Assembly (NCBI GenBank): GCA_037577475.1
Contig: CM075202.1
Coordinates: 9,506,501 to 9,570,500, forward strand
Direction: 5' to 3'
Length of the DNA: 64,000 nt
From: Chaunax sp. Z400
Taxonomy: Eukaryota > Chordata > Actinopteri > Lophiiformes > Chaunacidae
Part shown: piece by piece, positions 12,606 through 25,362 of the stretch
Layout of the letters: every line of letters begins with the position of its first letter
Numbering within the stretch: the stretch's first letter is position 1
Translations under genes and position numbers: made by a program
The notes under the pieces: model-generated
The model's database searches: none
Seen by the model: the letters and a program-made list of their open reading frames with translations, nothing else
What the model was told of the DNA's origin: nothing

Positions 12606-15600
12606 GCAAAGGTGAGATATGCCCAGTGGTACCGTCCTGGCAGAGTGCTCCACCTCATCAGGGAATCGCACATGCTGTGACACATTTCCTGGTGCGGCTT
12701 TATATTTTGACAGTGTAGGAATTTAACTGTGCGAATGCAGATTTACCTCTTAAGACTTATGTGTCTTAAAATCTTCGCTATTATACATGAAACAAGAATG
12801 TTTCCAGCAGATTTGGCTGACAGAATTAGTTACTGCTGACTAGTTGTCCTCCCCCCCGTACTCGGAGGGGTAAATCAACAAGCTCACACAGTTAGGTGTG
12901 ACAGAGTGCGGCCACAGATGCAGAGGTAGTTTCCTGTTGAATTAACCCTCTTTGGTCCTTCAGCTTCCTGCTTCCTGTCTTTGGGAGAAAATAGGACAGT
13001 GTTGTGGTGGCCTGTGGAGAGAAAACAGAGAAACTCAGTGGAGATGTGGGGAAGAGGGCCCACTTGTTATTGTTGAACACAGCACTAACAATTTCTCGCT
13101 CACAGACACAAACACACATTTATGGTTCCATTATTTCAAACATGATGAAGGTAAATACTTGTTGATGGATGCCCGCGACCTGTGAACTCTGTGCAGCTCT
13201 CCTGGGGTGTTTGGGAATTCTTTCTCTTGTTAATGTCGCTCTGGGCTCCTAGCTTTATTTTTGGAGTGTGTTTACAGCATGTACCAAGAATTCCATAGCA
13301 TAGGCTATGAACAGCAACAGTAGGTTTCATTTAATTCAATAGTGACATCATATATGTATATATGAAGGAAGGTTTGAGCTCGAAAATAGTTGACCTGGTG
13401 GAGCTTGAGCTCTCAGTTACTACTTTCTCACAGGTGTTATGTACAACGTCAGCAAAACATCAGTCTAAGCCTGACCTGTGTAGTAAGAGTGTAATCCTAC
13501 ATGATAGCATACCACTGCAATTGAATAATTACACTTTCTCCACATGTATGTTTTTAAATTAGATTGTTCCATCTGGAAAGAAGCATAATGGCTGCTATTG
13601 TAATGTCTCTGGCAGCGAAGGGAGAAAGTGACTTTATACATGCAGTATGTGTTGAATTACCTCTGAAAAGCCTCCTAGGCCGTCGACACTGTGACCTATT
13701 AGGAATCTCTAGAGAAGGAAAAAAAAATCTGCACATCTGTCCACACCGAAGTCCCACTTCACACAAGGGCCTTCGGCAAAATAGCAGTCCATGCATTTAA
13801 ATAGGAATATTATTATAATGACACACCGTCACATTAAATGCGTGCATGTGTGTTCATCTCAGTGTGTCACTTTGGTTTTGGAGAGGGGAGGGCTGCGGGC
13901 CATAAAGCATGGCAACATTCTGACAGGTTTAAGAGTCCTGGTGGAGAGACAAGCCTGAACAATTGACCTCGTGGCTTGATCTTTGCTAATGCCAGAGGTT
14001 TTATTATCAGCCAGTTTCAGCCTCGAGGGCACCAGTACTGATGGAAATTTATAGCATGTGAGTCGAGGTATGATGACTGAACGAGAGCGGTGATACATTT
14101 ATTCCTCTCTATTCTTTTCCTGTCAGCGAAAACCGCCGCAGATCATGAGTGACTGAGCAGATTAGACAGTCTTTTAAAGTGGGTTCCAGAGAATTTCATG
14201 TAGGAGGTGTTCTGTGGACGTGTCTGCCGAAACAAAAGAGAGATGTCGGCGTGGGCTATTTGAGCACTGCCAGTCAATCATGTCATCTGTTAACTAGACA
14301 GCAGCAGCAGAGCTGTAAACTAGTGGTTGCCCATAATTCAAGATGTGGGGGGGAACAAAAAAACTGAGGCATTGGTTCATTAAATATGCCACAAATTACT
14401 GTTTGGGATGTAACATTTTAACATCACTGCATGTTTAGTGGGATATCTAATGATGCAGTGGATTTAAATGTGCTGCTCTGGTTCACTGCTACGGGGGCTT
14501 GATTTCAATTTGTCATGTCAACACTGGTAATTTGATTGGTGATATATATACGTGAGGACTAGCACAAAAAATAGTTTGTAATACCACACCGTGTCAAACG
14601 ATGAAGCAGACATCGTCAGCTGTTGTTTAGTCCCATGTGGATTTATTAAACATAGACAACCACCGTTAGTCAGATCCCTAAAACAGGACAAACAGAACAG
14701 ACATGTCAGCTTGACAGCAGAACTTTAAAACTAGCCTCAAGCTTTGGCTAAAATCAGCACAAAAGTGTCACCGCCAATCATTGCCTTATACTTATTGTAG
14801 TTATTATAGGCTGCTGATTCTATTTATCATCTCACACTGATGGACTTTTAGATATTGTGCTGTTTTATTTACTGCATTCGCTGTTTTGTGGTTGTTTTTG
14901 TCTACTTGCTCATGGATATGTAACTCTTGTGCAATTACTTTTAATTGTGCACTGTCCCTGCAAAAATAAACAACAAACTAAAGTAAACCAATATTTTATG
15001 AGAAATCAGTAATGACAGCGTGTGCATGGATGACTGAACAATGTTGCATGCCGAAAACAAAACACACAATGAGCACACAGGCGAAGCAAACCAAGCTGAG
15101 CTAGTAGGAAAGCGGGAGGGGTCATCACAATATTGAGGGTCATAAAATTGTGGTCAATGCTCTCCAGTCAGTAACGGGCCGTGGAGGTTGGCTCGGCCTC
15201 TTCTTCTCCTATACAGAAATTGTATTCCGCTCTACTGCTGCCACCATTTCAAACGGTCCCTACAGCTGAGGCCAGTGTTCTTTAATTTTGGCAGAACTGC
15301 TCGGATGAAACACAACAGGAAATAAACTGGATGCAACAAATACAGATCAGCCAGGGAAAATTGGTAGCTCCGCAGAATATTTTTAAAACCTCAACTGTAC
15401 GCCACACGCGGTTGAGCAAAGTCCAAGTGTAATTCAGTGTGGACCTCCATACTTCACTCAGCAGGCTCTAGACAACATGTCAGTGGACAGGGAGTAATAA
15501 CTTAGTATGTTATTGCAAACAGCAGGTCATATTTCTCCTGGTGATCATTCTCGCTGAGGACAGCTCCTGGAAAGCTCTCTTTAACTGAGAAAACACCTCA

Positions 15601-16850
15601 AGCAATTTTCCTCTGCAAGACTGCATGAGAATTTAATTTATTTCCATTCACAGTATAGCGAGCTGGATCACGGCAGCTTTCAATGTGTCATTTGGCTGAG
15701 CGGATTCTCTGACATCTGTACGTCCGTAAAACTAAAAACAGTGATACCTCATTAAGTATCTAATAATCGCTCACACTCTTTCTTCTCTTCAACCAAATAT
15801 GCTCAAACCACTTCTAAACTGTGGTGAGTATTTTCCTGTCAGCTTGAGATGAGGCCAAAGCCAGATGGGGGTAAAGTAATAGGTGGTTTGAATAGTTTGC
15901 TCACATCCTGAACTGCTGCTGAACCCCTGCTCAGAATGCAGTTCTCGGTCTGGACTATTGACACACCTGACTTCAGAGTAATTGCTGCAGTTAAATTAAA
16001 TCAATTAGCAATCCCAGGCATCATTAGCTGCTTATAGTTTGCAGCTAACGCCATTGCTAATTCAAAATGTTGTTGATTGTTAATGCTTCGCTAATGACTG
16101 GTTGATTGTCTTAATGATATAGTGGATTGTTGGTTCCAGTAACTTCAAGAATTAATGAAAAAATCTGAATTTGGGTTTTTGTGCTGAAACATGAATGTTT
16201 TTATTTCTGTCTCTTCCATGTTGATCCTGTCTGTGATGAATCCTCCTCTCCATCGTGTTCAGGTAAGAATGAATCCCTAAAATCCTTCCTCCTTATCATG
16301 ACCTTCTTTTTGTGTTGCATTCAGAGAGATGTGCAGCAGCAGCTACAGTAGAAATGAGGCTGCCGTTACATGTGCTCCATTCAGAGTGATTCATCCCTAT
16401 TCAGTGAACTTCATTTTGTATTGCTTTGCTTCGCTTCGCTGCCTTTGGGATTACAGTTAGAGGTTTGTGCTGAATGTCACCCATTTTGTCTCATAACTCA
16501 GGGATCAATGAAACATAACCAATTCCTGAAACTTGTATTAATTTCACCAGCCCTCCACATCTCTCATTCACAGCACACATTTAGGCAAATCAAGACAAAG
16601 AGGGAAATCACAGAGACACAGAATCATCGGATACACAAAGACATGTGGAAATCAGCTCCAGCAGACCAAAAAAACAAAAAAAAAACAAGGTCACCTCATT
16701 CCTCAGAGCATCCATTGAACAGTTGAGAATGGGAATGGGAGGGGAGTGTGAAAGACAAGATAACACACAAGAATGGCAAAGCGTAATTGAGATATCAATC
16801 AAGGAGGTTATTTCAGGGGTAATTGCTGAGGTCCTTTGGATTGTTTGTGT
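12606..16850. other. Intergenic; possible AATAAA-ended stretch and homeodomain-motif cluster
   Basis: A stretch at about 14800-14990 is T-rich and contains AAAAATAAAC near 14960, like a transcript or retroelement tail, but no open frame leads into it. The TAAT cluster at 15975-16120 is noted separately. No gene is recognised. Confidence 0.55.
15975..16120. promoter_or_regulatory. Cluster of TAAT/ATTA homeodomain-type motifs (candidate enhancer)
   Basis: At least seven TAAT or ATTA cores occur in about 145 bases (AGTAATTGC, AATTAGC, CATTAGC, GCTAATTC, GTTAATGC, GCTAATGA, CTTAATGA), spaced by moderately complex DNA rather than in a simple repeat. This resembles conserved developmental noncoding elements. 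Conservation cannot be tested here. Confidence 0.25.
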
Positions 16851-16898
16851 GGGTGTGAGTGTGTGTGTGTGTGAGTGTGTGTGTGTGAGAGAGAGAGA
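16851..16898. repeat. Compound (GT)n(GA)n microsatellite
   Basis: Interrupted GT units run into a short GA array, ending near 16898. Confidence 0.9.
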
Positions 16899-19800
16899 CA
16901 GAAGACAAAATGTAAAAAAAAAACAACCCCACATTGAATAGTGTTGAGAATCTGTCTTTTTGTACAGCGATCAGACTCATTCCTGTTTTTCTGTGTCTCT
17001 CTGTGATGCTCCAAGGCTGGGATGTTGTTTTTTTTATTATTTAAAAATAAATAAATCTACACCTGTTTGCTGCTTACAATGATGTATTTATATTTAGTTA
17101 TAGCTGCATCTACATTTTCTTGGCCTACTTGAGGGTATTTTTACTTTACTTTTTCCCCCATCTGTCTGAGGGGTTTAATTATAAAATTGTACGCATTTAT
17201 TCTAGGGGTTATATTTTATTTGCCTCAGGAAAATAAGTAACAAGTGATTTTCACTATAGTGGGTTTTACTTTTAATGTTAAGGGTTGCTATTTTTTCCAA
17301 ATGGTCGATGCCTCATTTTGAAATGGAACTCTTCAGTGACATTCATGCAGTACTTAATGTTTATGCATGTGGAATAATTCATTTTATTAAATGCCAATCC
17401 GCTTTTATATGTGAATGGTTGGGCATTTGAGACTTTTTTTAGAGGCATTGAGCTTTGTTTTAAGGCCACCATGGCACTCATGAATATTCCATTTCCTCAT
17501 GAGATTACTCCCTGTAATAACACGGCTCTGCTCCCCAAGGACGTACTACTACCGACGATACACACTCTTGCCTCAGGCACACACACTTGTGCACTCATAA
17601 TCTCCCACACACGCCTGTACTGCGTGGTTTACACACATTTCCACCTAAGTACGCACACATACCCAGGTAGATTATTTCTATATTAGCATAAGAATGTTCA
17701 TTTTTTAATTTGCCATTTTCTGCCCAAGTGCTCACAGATACCACGCTCCCTGCATGGTTAAGTCAGAGAATAAGCTTTTAATCACAGTGATGGTAATGAC
17801 AATAATCGTCCTGGGTAGAATAATGGGGGAAGTTTTATGGATTTGGTGGACCTGTAACATCCCATTTCATAATTACTGACCATATTTTTTACCTCACTGC
17901 TACTATGCTTCACTTTCAGAAGAATTCTATGAAAAATCGTCCAGTAGAAGTTTAGAACGTGTAAATGTTCTGTCTAGAATGTAAAGTAATAGTTTCACAC
18001 TACAGCATGTAATCACCTCTGCCATGGAGGTTATTTGTAGTCAAATAATTAACAAATTGTGAGCTTCAGAAGTGAGATAGGTGGATTGGTACTGCTAGGA
18101 TACAAAACCAAAAAAAGAAAAACACTAACTGGCTGATATCCTCTATATCTCTGTTGATACCTGATAAAGCTCAGGATAGACGGACACATCCAGAATAAAT
18201 AAAAGCTTCTCCTCCATTTTCTTGGTTACCAAGGTGATGGATGGTGAGTTCCACTGCATTCTCCCTCAAAATTTTAAATATCTTTCTACTAGTGGCAGCA
18301 CAAAAAAGACAGGTCACTCTGGGAAATGACACTGGGTTCAGCACTTTTTCTTTAGGCTGCCACATCCTGTAGCATATGATCTCTCCACGCTGGAAACAAC
18401 TGGGAAAAAAGACACTCAGAAGAAGAAAAAAATGCTAAGTGGACATCGGCCCCAGCTCTTTGTCCCTGTTTCCAGTTTTTGTGCTGTAGCTTTACAGGAC
18501 AGGCGTCATAAGAAAACAAATAAACATGCTTCCAGAATGATGAACTGTACCGTTATAGGGTCAAGTCCCTAGCATTCCAATAAAACACATTTTGTAAGAC
18601 GACGCAGATCATTTCGATTTTATTTTGGAGTTCGTCCTCCACCACGGAGGTGAAAGCAGGGTCTCTGGATAATTCACAGACCTCACTGTGTCATGGGAAG
18701 CACTTTACTCAGAAGAACTTCTCTTGATAAAAGATATTAACAGCATGTTCTCTCAGCGACAGTGGGTTGGTTTCTGTCCGTTACCGCCACAAAATCATTT
18801 TCTTCCACTGTAATGGAGAGGGCCAATAACTCTTAGCTCAAAAATGAAACCAAAACTATGCATGGTAAGAAAACGCTGGAGATAAAACGGATAGATTAAT
18901 TGATTTTGGCTTGGCGGCGAACCAACTGTGTCACAAAATGTCAAGTTTGAAATTTAAAGAGGAAAAACATGATTTGATTTTTATCTTTATTCTTTATACA
19001 GGGTGGGGAACCATAAGTCAATAATATATCAGCAGCATCTGGGAGTGTGGTTGTATGTGTTGGACTGGGGACATGTGCAGCAGCGACTTACTACCAGACA
19101 TCTGGATTGGTCGTCATCACTGACTCACTTTCTTCACTTCACAGTTTTTGCAGAATTGAGTTTTTCTTCACCAAGTTTAAACATCACCACGCAGCAATAA
19201 AGACTTAACATAGCTGACTCAACCTCTGACCACTGCCTGTGTCTAAGATGATGTGTTCACGAAACAAAATTGTGGTGGGAAATATAAGGAGGATATTAAG
19301 GAAAGTGATGTTACTTTAAGATTTATGGGGTGGGTTGTGGGGTTTGCCTTCCTCTCCTCCATCCTTTTCTTTCCCAGTGTTGAAATCGTCCTCCTCTTCT
19401 CTTTCTCTTTGCTTCGCCCTCTGACGTCCTTCAACAACCACCTCTCTACCACGGATTAAAAAAAACACTCATAACGTCATATGCTTCAGCTATGATCAGC
19501 TTGACTGACACGTGAAAGATCCAATTATCTGCTACCAGCGAACAATTATGCACATTATTCACCCAATCGTCATTCAGGGCCGGCTATTAATGATGGCTCC
19601 AGCCAACCATGAAGCCGACAAGATGGGGGCATTAGAACACCAGACGTGGGTGGCGATTGGGTGTAATGGGAAGGACGATGTTTTAAGCATGTTATCAACA
19701 GGCCTGAGATGTGGATGACAAATGACCGGTGCTGGTTTCTCATCAAGATGATGTCTGTGTTATTCATGGAGCTGTGTCTGATTGAATAATGTAGATTAAA

Positions 19801-20763
19801 AGACGGCGACGGGATTAAAGGAACCTTTCATGTGGAGTTTGAGCTCTTTGCTTTCATGCGTCTAAAGCTGGCTGGAGTTTTCACTCATACCGAATCGACT
19901 TATTGATCAGTAGTTGATAGATTAATCTATGAATGGATTCATTACCTTCGTTCGTCTTGAGCAGCGGTTGCTTTCATCCTTTGCACAAGGGTGAAGGTTT
20001 TTTGAGTTTGTCTGACCTCTTTTCTTTGGCTCTTTCTCCTGCTGTAGTCAAGCTTTAAAGTCAGACAGATCGACAGATAGACCGTTTATGGACGGACGTA
20101 TCCTTTTACGTATGTAGAGGGAACATAAATCGGCCTTTTGAGTTCAAGGTGTTTGTATAAGTCGAATACTTTGGGGTGTATAAATGTGTCTCTGAAGGAG
20201 GAGAATCAATTAAAAACAATAGGAGTGTGCTGTTTCAGAAATCGCTGGCTGCTGGGGACATTAAACAATGATTTAGAGCAGTCTGGCTGATGCTGAGGGA
20301 AAAAGCTATCTGGTGCTTTAAAGACACAAGTCCTCTGAGACCTGATGTCATGTAGCAGCACTTTGTCAGGGCTACAACAGCTGTGCTGCTGCCGGCCACC
20401 ACATACAAGACAATATTTAGAAAACATGAAATGGAATAGTACAATCCTCCGAGTTCCAAACATACACCGCGATCTGGTATGCATGGACTGAAAGAGATTG
20501 AGAGCACAAGAGCGACTGTGATTGTGATCAACTTAAATGCGACTCTGATTTTTTTTTATTTATTTATTTTTTAAACTGAGAGATAGAGAGGCAGGCAGGC
20601 AGAAATGAGAGATGGACACACAGAGGGTAGGAATGAAAGATCACAGAGAGTCATCATTATCTAGCTCCAGTCCTCCCAGTGGTGGAGCAGATCAATACAA
20701 TGTGCCCAGCATGGCTCTGTAGTGGAACCGGCCTCGTTACTGCCTAGACTCTCATTAAAACCG

Positions 20764-20782
20764 ACACACACACACACACACA
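20764..20782. repeat. (AC)n microsatellite, short
   Basis: Nine and a half AC units, followed by AC-rich DNA to about 20815. Confidence 0.92.
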
Positions 20783-22014
20783 GTTTCCAGTGCATTCACA
20801 CACATGCACCGCTCACACTTGCAGACAGGGCCGCGAACACACCATTTCTCTGTCGATCTCCAGTGCATGTAAGCCACACATTACACATCTGAACAAACAT
20901 CTTCTTTGAGTTTTCCTGTATGTGATGTTACCAGACTTGTTTTACTGATCGAGATAGCGACCGCGCTGCTCGTATTCTTGGGCTGTGCTTTTGTAGGGTA
21001 AACCATAAAAGCATAAAAAAAAAACGTTTCAACTCGACATGCATGTGTGCACGCACACATATGCACACACACTTCCCATCATTGCAAATCCCAATCTCAG
21101 TGAAATTTAGGTCATAATATTTACTGTGTTAATGACTTTCTATTTTTGAATAATTAACATGGACTTACTGGGATATGAGGGGGGAATTGGATCTCGATAT
21201 AATCCTCCATTCCTCTAGTGAGGGGAAAATGTGTTGTAGGCCTATGTGAGACTGTCTATATGGAATATTCAGTAGTGTAATGTTTCACTGTTCACTTGTA
21301 ATGTTTTTAAAAGGAATGAAAGAAGGAACAAAGGAGAGAAATATGTAGCTGCTGTAGGCTTTTGGGCAGCATGACTGATATGTAGGGGTTATTACATTTA
21401 TTTATATACAACTATTTCAGTTCAGTTTCAAATCCATCCATGTCTGTCCTTTTTAGAGTGTTCCTAATAGCTCTTCACCTCTGGGGATCAGCTCAGAGAG
21501 TCCTTCCTCTGATCTGCATTCACCATGAAGTCTAACAAGCCAGAGACTGCTGTCATCCAACAGCGACACAGAGCCGTGGTTGTTTTCTCACTCGTAAGCA
21601 CAAGAAGGCCAGGCTGTTTTCGCAGCAGTTTGTAGAGTTTCGCCGTCTACATTTCCTCCATGTGGCACTTGATGCATCTAAATTGAAGCTAGTTACTCTC
21701 TCAGGACGGAGCTCAGCTGTCTCTCTGGGAGAGTGGAAATCTGCAGAAAATACAGCTGTGTGTGTATATCTGTGTTTATTTATTTTCTCACATAGGAGAA
21801 AACAGCTGTTCTTCCGTGTTTTATAGCTATAGCTGCCCCTGGAGAGAGGAGAGCCACCTGCTGGAAGATCTCAGCTGCTGGTGCACCATGACCTTGAATC
21901 TCTATAGAGGCATCCATCTGCTTCCGTACCCAGCATCCTGCTGTGCTACATTAAACCTACACAGCATATTTCATGAAAATTCTCTGTGTATAAAAAAAAG
22001 TATACGAACATAGA

Positions 22015-22038
22015 AATAATAATAATAATAATAATAAT
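22015..22038. repeat. (AAT)8 microsatellite
   Basis: A perfect AAT trinucleotide array of 24 bases. Confidence 0.95.
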
Positions 22039-25000
22039 GGATGGACTGAAAAATATTTCATGAAATTCTATGTATGTATAAATAAGTATACAAACAAAGA
22101 AAAATATAGATGAGAGAACTTTCTTGTCTCTAATCAGTTTTGTGGAGCAGGGATGATGTGTTCAGGCCTACAGTATTTCTGAATGTCACAGTATGCGTCT
22201 TAACATACATGCTTACCTGGATAGAAAGCGGCAAAGTGTGATTAGTTTCTCTCTGGGTGCCTCTGATAAGTGTCAGCATTCCCTTTGTTGTGATCAAGCA
22301 ATCTGTCAGCCCACTTCTTCAGACACAGCAGGGTCTCTCGGTTCCATAGATGCCCCATAACACTGAATATGAGCCTAAGTGATGGTGTGGCAGTGTTGTG
22401 ATGACCAGTGTTCCATCTGTCCAGCGTATTATGGGATGGATGTAGCCCCCGTTTACCATTATACGGATTTATTGGGTTATGATTAACAAAATCAAGCTGA
22501 TTTGAGATAGATGTGTGGATCAAGGCAAACACAAGAGCTCCAGTACATGTGTGTTAAACATAGCAATCAAATGTTCCTTAAATGCCTACCTCTAATTAGA
22601 TAGGAATAGATTATCAGTTCATAGGCTTTCACATTCTCACTGATCTAGCTTGATGCCAAATGAAATGAGATTCACATTGCGTATTTAAGCTCACTCTCGC
22701 AAACCCATCCCTCACGTTTTAATGAATCTCGTCAAACCCCTCGTGTCATTGCAATTCACATGTGAGGAGTGGGAGAAAGTGATAGATTAAAGGACGGATA
22801 AAGAGGATGGACTGGTATAGAAAATGAGCAGAGGCAGAATGGAAAATTAAAGGAGGAGAACGAGACGGCATGCAGTACTTGTTTCAGAATCAAGAATAGA
22901 GAAAAGGGAAAGGGGCGGTAGATATGAAGCTGCATGTTCCTCGTTTAGTTGGCTTCATATTCTGCCACTAAATTGCCAAATGTCACATAAATATGTTATG
23001 TACACATAAATTATCAGGCATATCTTGCTATTGATCTATCAATCAAAATGAGTATTAGCTCCAATGCATGACTTGGTTTGACGTATATCTAACCTGAAGG
23101 AGATTGTCCTCATCTGTAAATGAGCATGCATCATTCAAAAAATACTGCCTGTGCTGAGAGCCAAGAAGCATGCTACATGTGTGTTGTTCCTGTACATGCC
23201 TGATGACTGAGGTGGTGTGTACGTATTTATTAATGGGTGACAGATATGTTGCTGTAGGCCACGGGTATTCGCTGGCTTTGGTCATAAATTTTTCATTTCA
23301 AGTAGAGAATGCTATGGCAGAACACACCAACTAAACTACATGATTGTAAAAATTTATATTCTCAGTAAATTCCTGTAGCCGCTCGATTCCAGCGAGGTTA
23401 TAAATCATCAGTATTGATCAGATAACTTTGGCGTTTTCTTACGCACTTGCATTGCTTAATGTTATTCAAAATGTTATTCCAAGTCAATGTACTAATGACG
23501 GATTTATGATCATTGCAGTGATAATGTCAGACATCACGTTTTGTGAGTGAGGAGTCTCAACAAGCAATCACTTGTATATTATATTACTTTGTGTCACTGA
23601 TCTCCATTTATTTCCAATGTGTGGAAAATCTCACAGTAGATGAAATACACCTAGATTTCTTAAACATGGCAGCAAATTGAGAATAGTGATGTCAGGTACA
23701 AACAGTTTGTTGTAAAGGGACTAAAACGTTCAAAACATCTGGTATAGATCCTGATTTATTGCAGTTATTTGGATCCAATGGAAATGTTGTGTAATTAATG
23801 ACATTAGAGGGAGGTACTCATCTATTTTACTAACGTATGGTATGAAACTACAGTCTTAAGTGAATTTAATTGAATAAAGGAAGTGGATAAAATTCAATTT
23901 TTACATTTCCATATGTTGATTTATACTTCTGTCTAATAGAAGGACTTTGAATATCCCCTCTGGTATTTATTGAATAAGTAGATTAACTAGCCAGAGGGCA
24001 ATATTTCAGTGAAAGTGGACATAAAAGATGAATGTCTCCGAAACCACCCATATATTCTCTCCTGAATGGAGTAAGAGAAATCTATTACGTGAAGCTGGGG
24101 CAGTCATCCAATAGCGTTTTAATATAAGACACAAACACACTCTCATTTGCACACATATACGGAATATATCTTCTTCTCACAAGCCGTGCTGCACACATTC
24201 ATACAGCCCAAAGGAGCAGAGGGTTGTAGTAACAGTATTTTCAGTTTTCCCCCATGGTGTCAGTAAAGGAACTGATCTAAGCGGTTTCCAATAGGCATTA
24301 AATATGCATGTGTCTGAGCCTTTCATGTGGGTGCTGTGCTGTGTTTTCTTTAAGACGTCCTCGGGATATTTTCTGATACTTTCAGCCCTCCAATTTTTTT
24401 AATCTTCATCTCTTAATTAAGAAGGAGAATATAGTCTGTGAGAAAGAGCTAATCTTTATGAAATGGAATTTCTGGGCCACCGGATTTCTCCGGGGCTGAT
24501 TATGAAGCATTCCGCTAACATACACCACAAACCCCCGGCTCCACAATCAATTTATTCTCACAATTAACCTTGAGAAATCACAGGAAGACCACACTGAAAT
24601 AATACGAGGCATTACATGAACAGGCGGGGGTTACACTGCCTAATAATTATTTCAACCGCTCACCTGTTCTTTCTCATTCTCTTGTTGAGCGATGTTGAGC
24701 ATGGGTCTCATCTTTGACAGTATCCCATCGTTCACCCTGTCGGTAAGCCATCACCAGCTCAGTAGATGCACGCAGCTGCAGTGCCTCCAGCCTGGTTCCA
24801 TCTTCGGTAAGGACATGGCAATCAATCATTTTTGACCAGTCTCTGTGGGGGGAAGCGCCCAGTGCTGTGCCCACCCTGCCCTTACTGACTCACCAGGATA
24901 AGGTGATTCCTAATCCCAGCACTCTGCCGGCTGCAGTGACCACCGCCGGTCACTCTCGTTTACCCTTCCCTTGCAGGTTCAGCCTTCTGCTCTTCTATTA

Positions 25001-25336
25001 TCCCTCTATCTGTAATTAAAGGCAGTCAAGGGGAACTGAGATGGAGCAAGAGAGGAGAAGAGCTCGGCATAGGTGTCCATATTTCACACAGCTGACAGTG
25101 AGGATTCAAGCTTATCATGGCCTGAGGAGTGTGTGTAATTAGACTATTACGATGCAGCCGGTCAGTACTTCAGAGGGGTGGCTCTTGGTTGTTTTGTGGG
25201 GGTTAGGCTGGAAAAAGAGTGGAAGCTACAAGCATGCTGCTTCATGCTATGATGCTGAATTTAAACATAGTGTTGATGTGTCTGAACAAACAGCCAATGC
25301 TGTCCTTTTCTCTCAGGAGAAGTCATTTTGTCAGGA

Positions 25337-25362
25337 GTGTGTGTGTGTATGTGTGTGTGTGT
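25337..25362. repeat. (GT)n microsatellite, interrupted
   Basis: A GT array with a single TA interruption in 26 bases. Confidence 0.93.

Larger units (their letters stand above)
16899..25336. other. Intergenic; simple repeats and enhancer-like unique stretches
   Basis: No coding exon is recognised. Unique, moderately GC-balanced stretches at about 19505-19720 and 24460-24680 contain scattered TAAT/ATTA and look like candidate conserved noncoding elements. A Z-DNA-prone near-palindrome (ATGTGTGC-AC-GCACACAT) sits at 21043-21060. A stretch at 18015-18100 weakly resembles the fish repeat that begins with a CCTCTGCCAAGGAGG-type hairpin. Confidence 0.55.

Noticed and set aside
14800..14990. T-rich stretch ending in AAAAATAAAC, like a polyadenylated transcript or retroelement tail
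   Set aside because: No coding sequence leads into it and no target-site duplication was found.
16201..16270. Donor-like GTTCAG|GTAAGAAT preceded by a pyrimidine-rich stretch
   Set aside because: No open frame with similarity and no acceptor of matching quality upstream. Single splice-like words are common.
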